A stretch of 64,000 bases of DNA from Bog-756 sp963813525 (GTDB lineage Bacteria > Actinomycetota > Acidimicrobiia > Acidimicrobiales > RAAP-2). Both the position numbers and the translations under genes were made by a program. The stretch's first letter is position 1; every line of letters begins with the position of its first letter. Where the stretch lies: positions 992,001-1,056,000 of the forward strand of contig CAWEZI010000005.1 in NCBI GenBank assembly GCA_963813525.1, given 5' to 3'. Below the pieces are notes generated by a model, which had not been told where the DNA came from, made no database searches, and was given only the letters and a program-made list of their open reading frames with translations. Positions 24,148-32,824 of this stretch are shown here, piece after piece.

Positions 24148-25632
24148 ATGGCTCGTCGAAATCGCCGACGGGGCGGCGCACAGGGCCAGTCGGCTGCGGG
24201 CAACGGAGGGTCGGAAGCGCCTCCCGATCCGGCGCCAGTGGACGGCGATTCCTCCGCCGACCCGGCTGGGCCCTCGGCCGAACCGGCCGGGCCGCCCGTC
24301 GCTCCGGTGTCCGGATCTGCCGCCGGGCTCCTGGGTGGAGGGGCCGACTCCGAGCTGACCCCAGCCCCCGCCCCCGGAATGACGGCAGACGCACCTGCCG
24401 TGGCGGCAGACGCCGGTGTGGTCTTGACCCGCAAGGCCAGGCGGGAAGCGGCCAATTCCCGGAAGGGTCGACGGAAGAAGAAGAGGAAGCGGACCTGGCT
24501 CGAGCGGGTATTGCTGGCCGCCGTGATCGTCGTGGCCCTGGCCCTGGTCGGGGTGGGCTCGGGTTTCGCCTACGTGAAGTTCCGGTTCAACCAGGTGCAC
24601 AAGGTCACGGTCCAGCATCTGGAGGCGGCCCCGCCCGGCCAACCCTTCAACGTCCTGCTCATCGGCTCGGACTCCCGGGCCGGTGAATCGCAGTCGGAAG
24701 CGGTTCACCTCGGCACCGAAGAGGCCACCGCCGGGCAGCGCAGCGACGTGGTCAAGATCGTCCACATCGTGCCGGCCACCGGACAGATAAGTGTGCTGTC
24801 CATCCCCCGCGACACCATGGTGACGGTGGCCGGAAACACGGAGGAGACCGGTCAGTACAACCGCATCAACTCGACGTACAACAACGGTCCCGATCAGCTG
24901 GTGCAAACCATCGAGGCCAACTTCGGTATTCCTATCGAGCATGTGGTGCAGATCGACTTCGGGGGATTCGTGGGAGCGGTCGATGCCATCGGCGGGATCT
25001 ACCTCAACTTCCCCTATCCGGCCAAGGACACCTACACCGGGCTCGACATCACCCAACCCGGATGCCAGCTCCTCAACGGCGGGTACGCCCTGGCCGTAGC
25101 CCGCAGCCGGCACTATGAGTACTACGAAGACGGGTACTGGCAGTACGACGGAACCAGCGACTTCGGCCGGATCCAGCGACAGAACGCCTTCCTCAAAGCG
25201 CTGATCAATGAGGCGGAGACCAAGTACAACCCCTTGACCCTCAACGCCTTCATCGGATCGGTAGCCCAGGGAGTGACCATCGACTCCACCTTCACGGTGG
25301 CCGAACTGGTCACCCTGGCCCGCGAGTTCCACACCTTCGCGTCGCAGTCGTTGGCCACGGCCACACTGCCCACCTACGCGGCCTACTCGTCGGAGTTCTC
25401 TGATCTGGGTGACGTCCTCTACGCCCAACAGCCCCAGGCCAACCAGGCCATCACCCAATTCCTCGACGGACCACCTGAGACGCCGCTCACCCCGCCGCCC
25501 GGACCCTACGGAGTGGTCTCGACCACCACCACCACGGTGCCGCCGGGTGAGACGACACCGCCCACCCCGGCCACTCCCGAAACCACCACGACCATCGACA
25601 CCAGCTTCGACCCGACGCCTTGCACCCCGTGA
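24148..25632 (+). CDS. LytR-CpsA-Psr (LCP) family cell-wall glycopolymer ligase
   Basis: 494 residues. A long Ala/Gly/Pro-rich cytoplasmic part comes first, then a Lys/Arg cluster (KGRRKKKRKR) and one membrane helix at about 124-146. The LCP domain (about 165-400) contains NVLLIGSDSRAG, VLSIPRDTMV, YNRINSTYNNG, GGIYLNFPYPAKD, LAVARSRHYEYYEDG and SDFGRIQRQ, including the Arg and Asp residues that bind the polyprenyl pyrophosphate. The tail is Thr/Pro-rich. LCP proteins transfer lipid-linked glycopolymers (arabinogalactan or teichoic-acid-like) to peptidoglycan outside the membrane. The polymer here is unknown. Confidence 0.92.
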   Translation: MARRNRRRGGAQGQSAAGNGGSEAPPDPAPVDGDSSADPAGPSAEPAGPPVAPVSGSAAGLLGGGADSELTPAPAPGMTADAPAVAADAGVVLTRKARREAANSRKGRRKKKRKRTWLERVLLAAVIVVALALVGVGSGFAYVKFRFNQVHKVTVQHLEAAPPGQPFNVLLIGSDSRAGESQSEAVHLGTEEATAGQRSDVVKIVHIVPATGQISVLSIPRDTMVTVAGNTEETGQYNRINSTYNNGPDQLVQTIEANFGIPIEHVVQIDFGGFVGAVDAIGGIYLNFPYPAKDTYTGLDITQPGCQLLNGGYALAVARSRHYEYYEDGYWQYDGTSDFGRIQRQNAFLKALINEAETKYNPLTLNAFIGSVAQGVTIDSTFTVAELVTLAREFHTFASQSLATATLPTYAAYSSEFSDLGDVLYAQQPQANQAITQFLDGPPETPLTPPPGPYGVVSTTTTTVPPGETTPPTPATPETTTTIDTSFDPTPCTP

Positions 25633-25747
25633 TCCTCCGGTAACGCCCCCGCCGGTGGCCCGGTGATGCCTGATGCTTTGGCAATCCCCCCGGTCTGATG
25701 ACGGCTGTCGGGCCCCGCGTGCTCCGAAGCGGCGTGCCGACCGGCTG

Positions 25748-26272
25748 TCAGGCGGTCGACGCCTCGGGGGCGTCGAGCCCCTCAGCCAGAGTGTTCCAAC
25801 TCAGGGTGGCGCACTTGATGCGCACGGGAAACTTGACCACTCCCTGGAGGGCAGCCAGCTCGCCCAGTGCGTCGACATCGATGGCCTGGGGTTCGATCGG
25901 CTCCACATCGGCGCCCGCACCCGTGGGGCCTTTGCCATCGGCACCGTTGCTCGACGGAAGGGTGGCCTCGTGGATGGACATCATCCCCTTGAAGGTGCGG
26001 ATGAGATCCCGAACCTCGGGGATCGGCCGCCCCTTTACGGCGGCCGACATTAGCGAGGCGGACGACTGGCTGATGGAGCATCCCGTCCCGGCGATCTTGA
26101 TGTCCGACACCACACCGTCCTTGACCTCGAGGGTCACCACGATCTCGTCGCCGCACAGGGGATTGAAACCTTCCACCCGCAGGGCCGGAGGGGAAGCCAG
26201 TTCGCCTCGGTTGCGGGGGGACCGGTAGTGGTCGAGGATGATCTCGCGGTAGAGGTCTTCGAGATTGTTCAC
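25748..26272 (-). CDS. sufU: SufU-type Fe-S assembly sulfurtransferase
   Basis: 174 residues starting VNNLEDLYREIILDHYRSPR. The zinc ligands are C40 and D42 (NPLCGDE), C65 (GTGCSISQ) and C154 (IKCATLSWNT). SufU accepts persulfide from SufS and passes sulfur on to SufBCD. An insert rich in Gly, Pro and Glu at about 107-133 makes it longer than the Bacillus protein. The GTG at 26272 fits the conserved start; the ATG at 26356 would add a non-conserved Arg-rich extension. It is the last gene of the sufC2-sufS-sufU operon and is convergent with the LCP gene. Confidence 0.92.
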   Translation of the reverse strand: MNNLEDLYREIILDHYRSPRNRGELASPPALRVEGFNPLCGDEIVVTLEVKDGVVSDIKIAGTGCSISQSSASLMSAAVKGRPIPEVRDLIRTFKGMMSIHEATLPSSNGADGKGPTGAGADVEPIEPQAIDVDALGELAALQGVVKFPVRIKCATLSWNTLAEGLDAPEASTA

Positions 26273-26390
26273 GAGCGGCCTCGTCGCTGTCCGGTTGCAT
26301 CCCCGGGAGGGACGACGACCCGCTGGCCGACCACGGGAAAGCGGGGATGGACACATGAACGCATCACATCACCAGCGTACCGGCCTGCCC

Positions 26391-27635
26391 TCATCCGAAA
26401 AACGCTCCCGCCTCGGCCAGAGCATCGGCCAGCACGTCCACTTCGGACTCCTCGTTGTAGAGAGCGAAGGAGGCACGGGCGGTGGCGTTGACCCCCAGCC
26501 GGCGCATCAACGGTTTGGCGCAGTGATGGCCGGCCCTGACGCATACGCCGTAGTTGTCGAGGATCTGCGAGATGTCGTGGGGATGGATGCCCCGATAGGC
26601 GAAGGACAAGACGCCGCCCCGGTGGGTGGTGTCCGACGGGCCGAAGAGGGTGAGGTCGTCGCCGAACCGCTCCTTCAGGCTGGCTATGGCGTAGCCGGTC
26701 AGGGCCCGATCGTGGTCCTCTATGGCCGCCATCCCGATGGCCGAGAGATAGTCGACGGCCGCCCCGAGCCCGATGGCCTCGGCGATCGGCGGGGTACCGG
26801 CCTCGAAGCGCCAGGGGATGTCGTTGGGCGTGAAACCGTCCTTCCGCACGTCGAGGATCATCTCGCCGCCGCCCAAAAAGGGCGGAAGCTCGGCCAACAG
26901 ATCTGCGCGTCCCCACAGGACCCCGATACCGGTGGGACCGACCATCTTGTGGGCGCTGAAGGCCAGGAAGTCCACGCCCAGGGCGGACACATCGGTGGGG
27001 AGGTGGGGGACCGACTGGGCCCCGTCGGCAACCACGACGGCTCCGGCGGCGTGGGCCACCTCGGCGATGGCGCTGATCGGGTTGACCGTCCCCAGCACGT
27101 TGGACATGCAGGTGACCCCGACCAGCTTGGCCCCGTCGACCAGTTTGTCCAGGCCCTCCAAGTCGAGCCGCCCGTCGTCATCCACCGGGATCCACCGGAT
27201 GGTCACACCCCGCTCCTCGGCCAGCATGTGCCAGGGCACGATGTTGGCGTGGTGCTCCATTTCGGTGAGCACGATGGCGTCGCCGGCCCGGAGGTTTGCC
27301 CTTCCCCAGGCGTGGGCCACCAGATTGAGGCCTTCGGTGGCATTTTTGGCGAAGATCACCTCCCGCGCCGGGTCGGGAGCTCCGATGAACGCCCCGACCT
27401 TCCGGCGAGACTCTTCGAACCGGCGGGTGGCCTCTTCGGCGATGGCGTACACCCCGCGGTGCACGTTGGCGTGGGTGGTCTCTTCGTACTCGCGCATGGC
27501 ATCGAGAACGGCGGTCGGCCGTTGCGACGAGGAGGCCGAGTCGAGGTAGGTGATGGGATGGCCGTTGACCTCTCGCCCGAGGAGCGGGAAGTCCTTGCGG
27601 ATCCGGGCCACGTCCAGCCCGGTGGTGGTGGTCAT
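26391..27635 (-). CDS. sufS: Cysteine desulfurase SufS
   Basis: 414 residues of a class II cysteine desulfurase. The PLP Lys is in FSAHKMVGPTGIG (K230), the His and Asp that hold PLP are in MEHHANIVPW and VVADGAQS, and the persulfide Cys is in RAGHHCAKPLMRR (C372). The substrate loop RFEAGTPP is present. It removes sulfur from cysteine for Fe-S assembly and partners with SufU. The ATG at 27635 overlaps the sufC2 stop as ATGA; an in-frame ATG at 27644 is the alternative. Confidence 0.95.
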   Translation of the reverse strand: MTTTTGLDVARIRKDFPLLGREVNGHPITYLDSASSSQRPTAVLDAMREYEETTHANVHRGVYAIAEEATRRFEESRRKVGAFIGAPDPAREVIFAKNATEGLNLVAHAWGRANLRAGDAIVLTEMEHHANIVPWHMLAEERGVTIRWIPVDDDGRLDLEGLDKLVDGAKLVGVTCMSNVLGTVNPISAIAEVAHAAGAVVVADGAQSVPHLPTDVSALGVDFLAFSAHKMVGPTGIGVLWGRADLLAELPPFLGGGEMILDVRKDGFTPNDIPWRFEAGTPPIAEAIGLGAAVDYLSAIGMAAIEDHDRALTGYAIASLKERFGDDLTLFGPSDTTHRGGVLSFAYRGIHPHDISQILDNYGVCVRAGHHCAKPLMRRLGVNATARASFALYNEESEVDVLADALAEAGAFFG

Positions 27636-28408
27636 GGCCGCCATGCCTCGTACCCCTCGGCCTCGATCGATGCGGCCAGCTCGGGCCCACCGTCGGCCAC
27701 GATGACGCCGTCGATGAGGAGATGGACCCGATCGGCGGCCAGTTCGTCGAGCATGCGCAGGTAATGGGTGATGACCAGGACCCCGAGGGCGGGCCGCGAC
27801 TGGCGCACCGTGTCGACCCCCCGGGCCACCGCCCGCAGGGCGTCGACGTCGAGGCCGGAATCGGTCTCGTCGAGGACGGCGATATCGGGATCGAGGAGAG
27901 CCATCTGGAGGATCTCGTTCCGTTTCTTCTCGCCACCCGAGAATCCGTCGTTGAGATGGCGCTCGCCGAAGGCCGGGTCCATTCCCAGCTTCTCCATCCA
28001 CTCCATCATCATGAGGCGGACCTCGAGGACCGACATGTCGATGCCCCGTCGGGCCGACAACGCCTGGCGCAGGAATTGGATGACCGGGACGCCGCCGATG
28101 GACTCGGGGTTCTGGAAGGCGAGGAACATGCCGGCCTTACCTCGCACATCGGGTGGCCAGGCGGTGACATCCTCGCCGTGGAGGCGTATGGCCCCCGAAG
28201 TGATCTGGTAGGACGGATTGCCCAGCAAGGCGTTGGCCAGGGTCGATTTGCCCGATCCGTTGGGCCCCATGAGGGCGTGCACCTGGCCGGCGTCGACCGT
28301 CAGGTCCACCCCGCGCAGGATGGGATGGCCTTCCACGGCGACGTGGAGATCGTCGATCTGGAGCAGAGGCGGGGTCTTCCCCCGGGCGGATGCGGCGTCA
28401 CCGGGCAC
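27632..28408 (-). CDS. sufC: Fe-S assembly ATPase SufC (copy 2, with sufS and sufU)
   Basis: 258 residues. Walker A is GPNGSGKST, the Q-loop is LAFQNPESIGGVPVIQFLR, the signature is FSGGEKKRNEILQMALL, Walker B is IAVLDETDSGLD and the switch His is in ITHYLRML. It is closer to typical SufC than copy 1. Having a second sufC heading a sufS-sufU operon is unusual. The GTG start lies six bases from a TAAGAT -10 box, and a perfect inverted repeat covers the -35 region. Confidence 0.94.
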   Translation of the reverse strand: MPGDAASARGKTPPLLQIDDLHVAVEGHPILRGVDLTVDAGQVHALMGPNGSGKSTLANALLGNPSYQITSGAIRLHGEDVTAWPPDVRGKAGMFLAFQNPESIGGVPVIQFLRQALSARRGIDMSVLEVRLMMMEWMEKLGMDPAFGERHLNDGFSGGEKKRNEILQMALLDPDIAVLDETDSGLDVDALRAVARGVDTVRQSRPALGVLVITHYLRMLDELAADRVHLLIDGVIVADGGPELAASIEAEGYEAWRP

Positions 28409-28414
28409 GGACAG

Positions 28415-28420
28415 ATCTTA
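28415..28420 (-). promoter_or_regulatory. Predicted -10 box (TAAGAT) of the sufC2-sufS-sufU operon
   Basis: Minus-strand TAAGAT six bases before the GTG at 28408; predicts a leaderless operon transcript. The inverted repeat at 28438-28455 lies where the -35 element would be. Confidence 0.55.
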
Positions 28421-28437
28421 GCCTCATTCGTGATTTT

Positions 28438-28455
28438 CTCCTACGGGTATAGGAG
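28438..28455. promoter_or_regulatory. Perfect 6-6-6 inverted repeat (CTCCTA-N6-TAGGAG), candidate operator
   Basis: A perfect dyad with 12-base centre-to-centre spacing, covering the -35 region of the sufC2 promoter. Read on the minus strand it continues TAGGAGAAAATCA, nearly the same as TAGGAGAAATCA at the sufB promoter. The position suits a dimeric repressor of Fe-S biogenesis such as a SufR- or Rrf2-type protein; the regulator gene is not in the window. Confidence 0.6.
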
Positions 28456-28501
28456 GAATGGGTCGAGATGGGCGGAGTACCGGTGTGCCCAGGTCAGCCG
28501 G

Positions 28502-28507
28502 TACGGT
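28502..28507 (+). promoter_or_regulatory. Predicted -10 box (TACGGT) of the debranching-enzyme gene
   Basis: TANNNT hexamer seven bases before the ATG at 28515; leaderless-type promoter. Confidence 0.5.
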
Positions 28508-28514
28508 AGTGCCG

Positions 28515-30764
28515 ATGGCCGACCCGTGGAATTTCGCCGGCCCGGTCACCCAGCTCGACTCGCGGGCCGGCGTGGTGACGCTAGTGGACGAGTCGACCTT
28601 CGCCATCAGCGGGAGCGCCGGCGACATGACCACCGGGGCTGCCGAGGGCCTCTTCTTCCGGGATACCCGGATCCTGTCCCGCTTCGAAGTGCTGGTCAAC
28701 GGGGCCCGCACCCAGTCGCTCGGCGCCATCACCGAGGACCCCTTCACCGCCACCTTCGTGTCCCGGTGTCCGCCGGTTGCCGGCCGGGCCGACTCCACCT
28801 TGATGGTCTTCCGCTCGCGCTACGTGGGCCAGGGCATGCGCGAGGACATCACCGTGCGCAACTTCGCCGCCGAGCCGGCCCTGTGCACCATCGAGGTCTT
28901 CGTCGGTTCCGATTTCGCTGACCTGTTCGCCGTCAAGGAGGGGCGGGCCGGCGCCGAGCGGGAGAACGGCGAGCTGAGCACCAAAGTGACAGCCGGCCGC
29001 CATGCCATTCTGGAGGAGCGACGCAAGGCGGCGGAGAAGACCATCGGGCGGAGGGAGTCGGACGAGCCCATCCCCGCTGATCGGGTGCCGACCATCACCT
29101 ACTCGTACCGACGAGGTGGTGTGGTGCGGGGGGTCGACATCCGGTTCGCCGATCCGGCGGTGGTCAGCGCCGACCTGGCCAGCTTCGAGGTGGTCGTGCC
29201 GCCCCGGGGCGAGTGGTCGACGTGCATCCAGATCGGGCCGATCATCGAGGAGACCCGGTTCGCACCGCGGTACCGGTGCGGCCAACCGGTCGACCTGGCC
29301 GCGCCGAGCGAGCGGCTGGCCCAGTGGCGCCGTCGGGTACCCCAGGTCGAAACCGACTCACCCGGTCTGAAGGAGGTGATCGACCGCAGCAACGAAGACC
29401 TCGGGGCGCTGCGCATCTTCGATCCCGACTATCCCGAGCGGGTGGTGGTGGCCGCAGGTGCTCCCTGGTTCATGACGGTGTTCGGCCGCGACTCCTTGCT
29501 GACCGCCTGGATGGCCCTGTTGGTCGATCCCGATCTGGCACGCGGCGTGCTCCAGACCCTGGCCCGCTTCCAGGGGACCGACGTCGACCCGCGCCGAGAA
29601 GAGGAGCCGGGCCGCATCCTCCACGAGATGCGCTTCGGTGATGCCGCCTCCCTTTCGCTCGGTGGCGGCAGCATCTATTACGGAACGGCCGATGCCACCC
29701 CCCTGTTCGTGATGTTGCTGGGGGAGATGCGACGGTGGGGGGTGGCCCGCGAGATGGTCGACGAGCTTCTGCCCAACGCCGCCCGGGCCATCGAATGGAT
29801 CGAACAGTTCGGTGATGCCGACGGCGACGGATATGTCGAGTACCACCGGGCCACCGACCGGGGTCTGGCCAACCAGGGGTGGAAGGACAGTTGGGACGGC
29901 ATCCGTTACGGCGACGGCAAGGTGGCCGAGGCTCCCATCGCCCTCTGCGAGGTGCAGGCCTATACCTACGGTGCCTATCTGGCCAGCGCCCACTTCGCCT
30001 TCGAGGTGGGCGACACCGCCACCTATGACCGCTTCCGGGCCAAGGCGGCCCAGCTCAAGGCCGCCTTCAACCGCGACTTCTGGTTGGAGGAGAAGGGGTG
30101 GTTCGCCGTCGGGTTGGACGCCGACAAGCGGCCGATCGACTCCCTCACCTCCAACATCGGCCACTGCCTGTGGACCGGGATCGTCGACGAGGACAAGGCC
30201 CGCCGTGTGGCCGAGGCCCTTATGTCGCCGTCCATGTTCAGCGGTTGGGGAGTGCGCACGCTGGCCGCCAACAGCGGCGGCTACAACCCCATCAGCTATC
30301 ACTGTGGCTCGGTGTGGCCGCACGACACGGCCATCGTGGCCGCCGGCCTGGCCCGCTACGGCTTCGACGGCGCCGCCCAGCAGATCATCCGTGCTCTCAT
30401 CGACGGTGCCATCGCCCAGGGCGGCAGGCTTCCCGAGCTGTTCAGCGGTCTCGACCGCGGCGAGCTGGCCGTACCCATCGGTTATCCGACCTCGTGCTCA
30501 CCCCAGGCGTGGGCGGCCGCCTCACCTCTGCTGTGCCTGCGCACCCTGCTGCGCCTCGATCCGTGGGTTCCCTACGGCAAGACCTGGCTGTGCCCGAACC
30601 TTCCCGACTGGATCGGTTACCTCAAAGTCGAGGGGATCCCCCTGGCCGGGTCGCGGGTGACCGTCGAGGTGGGCACGGAAGTGCCGGGCGGGGTGGCGGT
30701 CAGCGGGCTCCCGCCGGAGATCGAACTGGTCCGCGAGCCGCGGCGTCCTTCCACCGCCATCTGA
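28515..30764 (+). CDS. Amylo-alpha-1,6-glucosidase (glycogen debranching) family protein
   Basis: 749 residues. An N-terminal beta domain (about 25-220) contains STFAISGSAGDM, EGLFFRDTRILSRFEVLVNG and VRNFAAEPA, the GDE_N pattern. A C-terminal (alpha/alpha)6 barrel (about 280-700) contains PWFMTVFGRDSLLTAWMAL, GTADATPLFVMLL, NQGWKDSWDGI, NIGHCLWTGI, GYNPISYHCGSVWPHD and YPTSCSPQAWAAA. Enzymes of this family remove alpha-1,6 branches from glycogen-like glucans or act on related oligosaccharides. The Asp in GRDS and WKDSWD and the Glu in GRLPELF are likely acid residues. It stands alone, with no glycogen genes nearby. Confidence 0.88.
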   Translation: MADPWNFAGPVTQLDSRAGVVTLVDESTFAISGSAGDMTTGAAEGLFFRDTRILSRFEVLVNGARTQSLGAITEDPFTATFVSRCPPVAGRADSTLMVFRSRYVGQGMREDITVRNFAAEPALCTIEVFVGSDFADLFAVKEGRAGAERENGELSTKVTAGRHAILEERRKAAEKTIGRRESDEPIPADRVPTITYSYRRGGVVRGVDIRFADPAVVSADLASFEVVVPPRGEWSTCIQIGPIIEETRFAPRYRCGQPVDLAAPSERLAQWRRRVPQVETDSPGLKEVIDRSNEDLGALRIFDPDYPERVVVAAGAPWFMTVFGRDSLLTAWMALLVDPDLARGVLQTLARFQGTDVDPRREEEPGRILHEMRFGDAASLSLGGGSIYYGTADATPLFVMLLGEMRRWGVAREMVDELLPNAARAIEWIEQFGDADGDGYVEYHRATDRGLANQGWKDSWDGIRYGDGKVAEAPIALCEVQAYTYGAYLASAHFAFEVGDTATYDRFRAKAAQLKAAFNRDFWLEEKGWFAVGLDADKRPIDSLTSNIGHCLWTGIVDEDKARRVAEALMSPSMFSGWGVRTLAANSGGYNPISYHCGSVWPHDTAIVAAGLARYGFDGAAQQIIRALIDGAIAQGGRLPELFSGLDRGELAVPIGYPTSCSPQAWAAASPLLCLRTLLRLDPWVPYGKTWLCPNLPDWIGYLKVEGIPLAGSRVTVEVGTEVPGGVAVSGLPPEIELVREPRRPSTAI

Positions 30765-30774
30765 ACCGGCCCGC

Positions 30775-31392
30775 TCACCAACCCCTGTCGATCCATTCGT
30801 CGAGGTGGGGAGTTTCGGCGCCGATGGTGGTGGACGTACCGTGGCCGGGGAGGACCAGAGTGTCCGGACCGAAGGCGCCAAACAGCCGGCCCTCGATCGA
30901 TTCGATGATGGTGGCGAAGTCGGAATGGTCGAAGGAGGTGTTGCCGGGCCCTCCCGGAAACAGGGTGTCCCCCGAGAACAAGAGGGGCGTGCCCTCGACG
31001 GCGAAGCACATCGAACCGGGGGTATGGCCCGGCGTGGCGATGGTGGCGACGCGGAGCCGTCCGATCTCGAGGGTCGTGCTGTCGTCCAGGATCTGGTCGT
31101 AGGAGGGCAGCATGGCCGCGTCGGCCGAGGTGACGGCCACGTCGATGCCGGCGTCGCGCACGGCCTCCACCGCCTGGATGTGATCCCAGTGCCCGTGGGT
31201 CTCCACCACACGGCGGACGTTGAGGGCACGACACAGGTCGAGCAGCCTGTCGTGCTCGTTGGCCGCGTCGATGAGGAAGGCGTCGCCGGTGGCTCGGCAC
31301 CGCACGATGTACACGTTGTTGTCCATGGGGCCGACCACCACACGGTGGACCTCGACCGAGGTGTCCTCATAGTCGACGATGGTGTCAGGCAC
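30775..31392 (-). CDS. Metallo-beta-lactamase-fold hydrolase (glyoxalase II-like)
   Basis: 205 residues. The metal motif is HGHWDH (H66, H68, D70, H71), followed by TPGHTPGSM, FSGDTLFPGG and the final VLPGHG. These are the two-metal ligands of glyoxalase II-like hydrolases. Thioester hydrolysis is likely, but the substrate may not be glutathione-based since actinobacteria use mycothiol. The GTG start has a strong GGAGGAGG site eight bases upstream, unlike the many leaderless genes here. It is convergent with the debranching-enzyme gene. Confidence 0.88.
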   Translation of the reverse strand: MPDTIVDYEDTSVEVHRVVVGPMDNNVYIVRCRATGDAFLIDAANEHDRLLDLCRALNVRRVVETHGHWDHIQAVEAVRDAGIDVAVTSADAAMLPSYDQILDDSTTLEIGRLRVATIATPGHTPGSMCFAVEGTPLLFSGDTLFPGGPGNTSFDHSDFATIIESIEGRLFGAFGPDTLVLPGHGTSTTIGAETPHLDEWIDRGW

Positions 31393-31421
31393 GTTAGGGA
31401 CCTCCTCCGCAACGACCGCTC

Positions 31422-31427
31422 AGCGTA
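31422..31427 (-). promoter_or_regulatory. Predicted -10 box (TACGCT) of the glyoxalase II-like gene
   Basis: Minus-strand hexamer about 30 bases before the GTG at 31392. The short leader would contain the GGAGGAGG ribosome-binding site. Confidence 0.4.
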
Positions 31428-31562
31428 ATCGGGGGGTGGGTGGCTGCCGGTCGCCAGCCCGTCGGTGGCCTGCCGGCGGTCGGTCGGGAGCAGCTCGGGA
31501 GCAGGTCGGGAGGGTCGGGCTGTTGGTCAGGGCCATCCGGTGTCTGGTAGACAAACGGGGCA

Positions 31563-31568
31563 TACGGT
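31563..31568 (+). promoter_or_regulatory. Predicted -10 box (TACGGT) of the acyl-CoA dehydrogenase gene
   Basis: TANNNT hexamer 34 bases before the ATG at 31603, leaving a leader of about 28 bases that contains a GGAAG ribosome-binding site. Confidence 0.4.
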
Positions 31569-31602
31569 GCCCGCACCGGGAGCCACAGGGGATGGAAGAA
31601 CC

Positions 31603-32718
31603 ATGAATTTCGCCTTCAGCGAGGAACAGGACGAGTTGCGCTCGTCGGTCCGTCGGTTCCTCGAGGACAAGTCGCCCGAGGTCGAGGTCAGGCGGCTGAT
31701 GGAGACCACCGAGGGCTACGACCCGGCTGTCTGGGCTCAGATGGGCGATCAACTGGGCCTGATGTCGCTCATCATCCCCGAGCAGTTCGGCGGGTCCGGC
31801 TTCTCCTATGTGGAGCTCATCGTGGTCCTCGAGGAGATGGGGGCCGCCCTGCTCTGTGCCCCCTTCTTCTCCACGGTGGCCCTGGCCACCAACGCCATCC
31901 TGACCTCCGGCGACCAGAGCGCACAGGAGTACCTCCTCCCCGGGATCGCCGCCGGCGACACCATCGGCACGCTGGCCTTCACCGAGGACTCCGGCCGGTG
32001 GGACGCCGATGGCATCACGCTGGCTGCCGCCCCGTCGGCCGATGGGTGGGCCCTCACCGGTCACAAGTCCTTCGTCCTCGACGGCGCCACCGCCGACCTC
32101 ATCCTGGTGGTGGGGCGTACCCCGGCCGGGCTCTCGCTCTTCGGGGTCAAAGGTGACGCCGAGGGGCTGGTGCGGACGCCGCTGGCCACCATGGACCAGA
32201 CCCGCAAACAGGCACGGCTGGAGTTCGCCGACACACCGGCCTGGCTCATCGGTACCGACGGAGGGGCAGGTGCCGGTCTGAGCAAGACCCTCGACCTGGC
32301 CGCGGTGGCCTTGGCCGCCGAACAGGTGGGAGGTGCCCAGCGCTGTCTGGACAGCTCGGTGGAGTACGCCAAGACACGCATCCAGTTCGGACGGCCCATC
32401 GGCAGCTTCCAGGCCATCAAGCACAAGTGCGCCGACATGCTCCTCGAGGTCGAGTCGGCCAAATCGGCGGCTTACTACGCCGGATGGGCCGCCGCCGACG
32501 ATTCCGACGAGCTCCCTGTGGTGGCCAGTCTGGCCAAGTCCTACTGCTCGGAGGCCTACTTCCACGCCGCCGCCGAGACCATCCAGATCCACGGGGGCAT
32601 CGGCTTCACCTGGGAGCATCCGGCCCACCTGTACTTCAAGCGGGCCAAGTCGTCCGAGCTCATGCTGGGTGACCCCTCCTACCACCGGGAGCTGTTGGCC
32701 CAGCGCATCGGGATCTGA
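31603..32718 (+). CDS. Acyl-CoA dehydrogenase (FadE-like)
   Basis: 371 residues, standard length. The N-terminal helical domain starts MNFAFSEEQDELRSSVRRFL. The FAD-binding middle has TLAFTEDSGRWD, and the C-terminal domain has YAKTRIQFGRPIGSFQAIKH and IQIHGGIGFTWEHPAHLYFK. The usual catalytic Glu after HGG (TWE) is present. It oxidises an acyl-CoA to the 2-enoyl-CoA with electron-transfer flavoprotein; chain specificity is unknown. This kind of FadE often works as one half of a heteromeric pair in actinobacterial sterol or branched-chain pathways, but no second half is adjacent. Confidence 0.9.
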   Translation: MNFAFSEEQDELRSSVRRFLEDKSPEVEVRRLMETTEGYDPAVWAQMGDQLGLMSLIIPEQFGGSGFSYVELIVVLEEMGAALLCAPFFSTVALATNAILTSGDQSAQEYLLPGIAAGDTIGTLAFTEDSGRWDADGITLAAAPSADGWALTGHKSFVLDGATADLILVVGRTPAGLSLFGVKGDAEGLVRTPLATMDQTRKQARLEFADTPAWLIGTDGGAGAGLSKTLDLAAVALAAEQVGGAQRCLDSSVEYAKTRIQFGRPIGSFQAIKHKCADMLLEVESAKSAAYYAGWAAADDSDELPVVASLAKSYCSEAYFHAAAETIQIHGGIGFTWEHPAHLYFKRAKSSELMLGDPSYHRELLAQRIGI

Positions 32719-32811
32719 GCCCTGGGACGGTGTCGACAGACAGTTGCAAGCCTCCCGTGGGTGGTTGCCCGGCTCCCCGTGCGCATGAGCCGGTCCTATC
32801 GCTTGTTGGCG

Positions 32812-32817
32812 TAGCGT
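32812..32817 (+). promoter_or_regulatory. Predicted -10 box (TAGCGT) upstream of the gene at 32825
   Basis: TANNNT hexamer seven bases before the ATG; leaderless-type promoter. Confidence 0.5.
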
Positions 32818-32824
32818 TCCGGCC

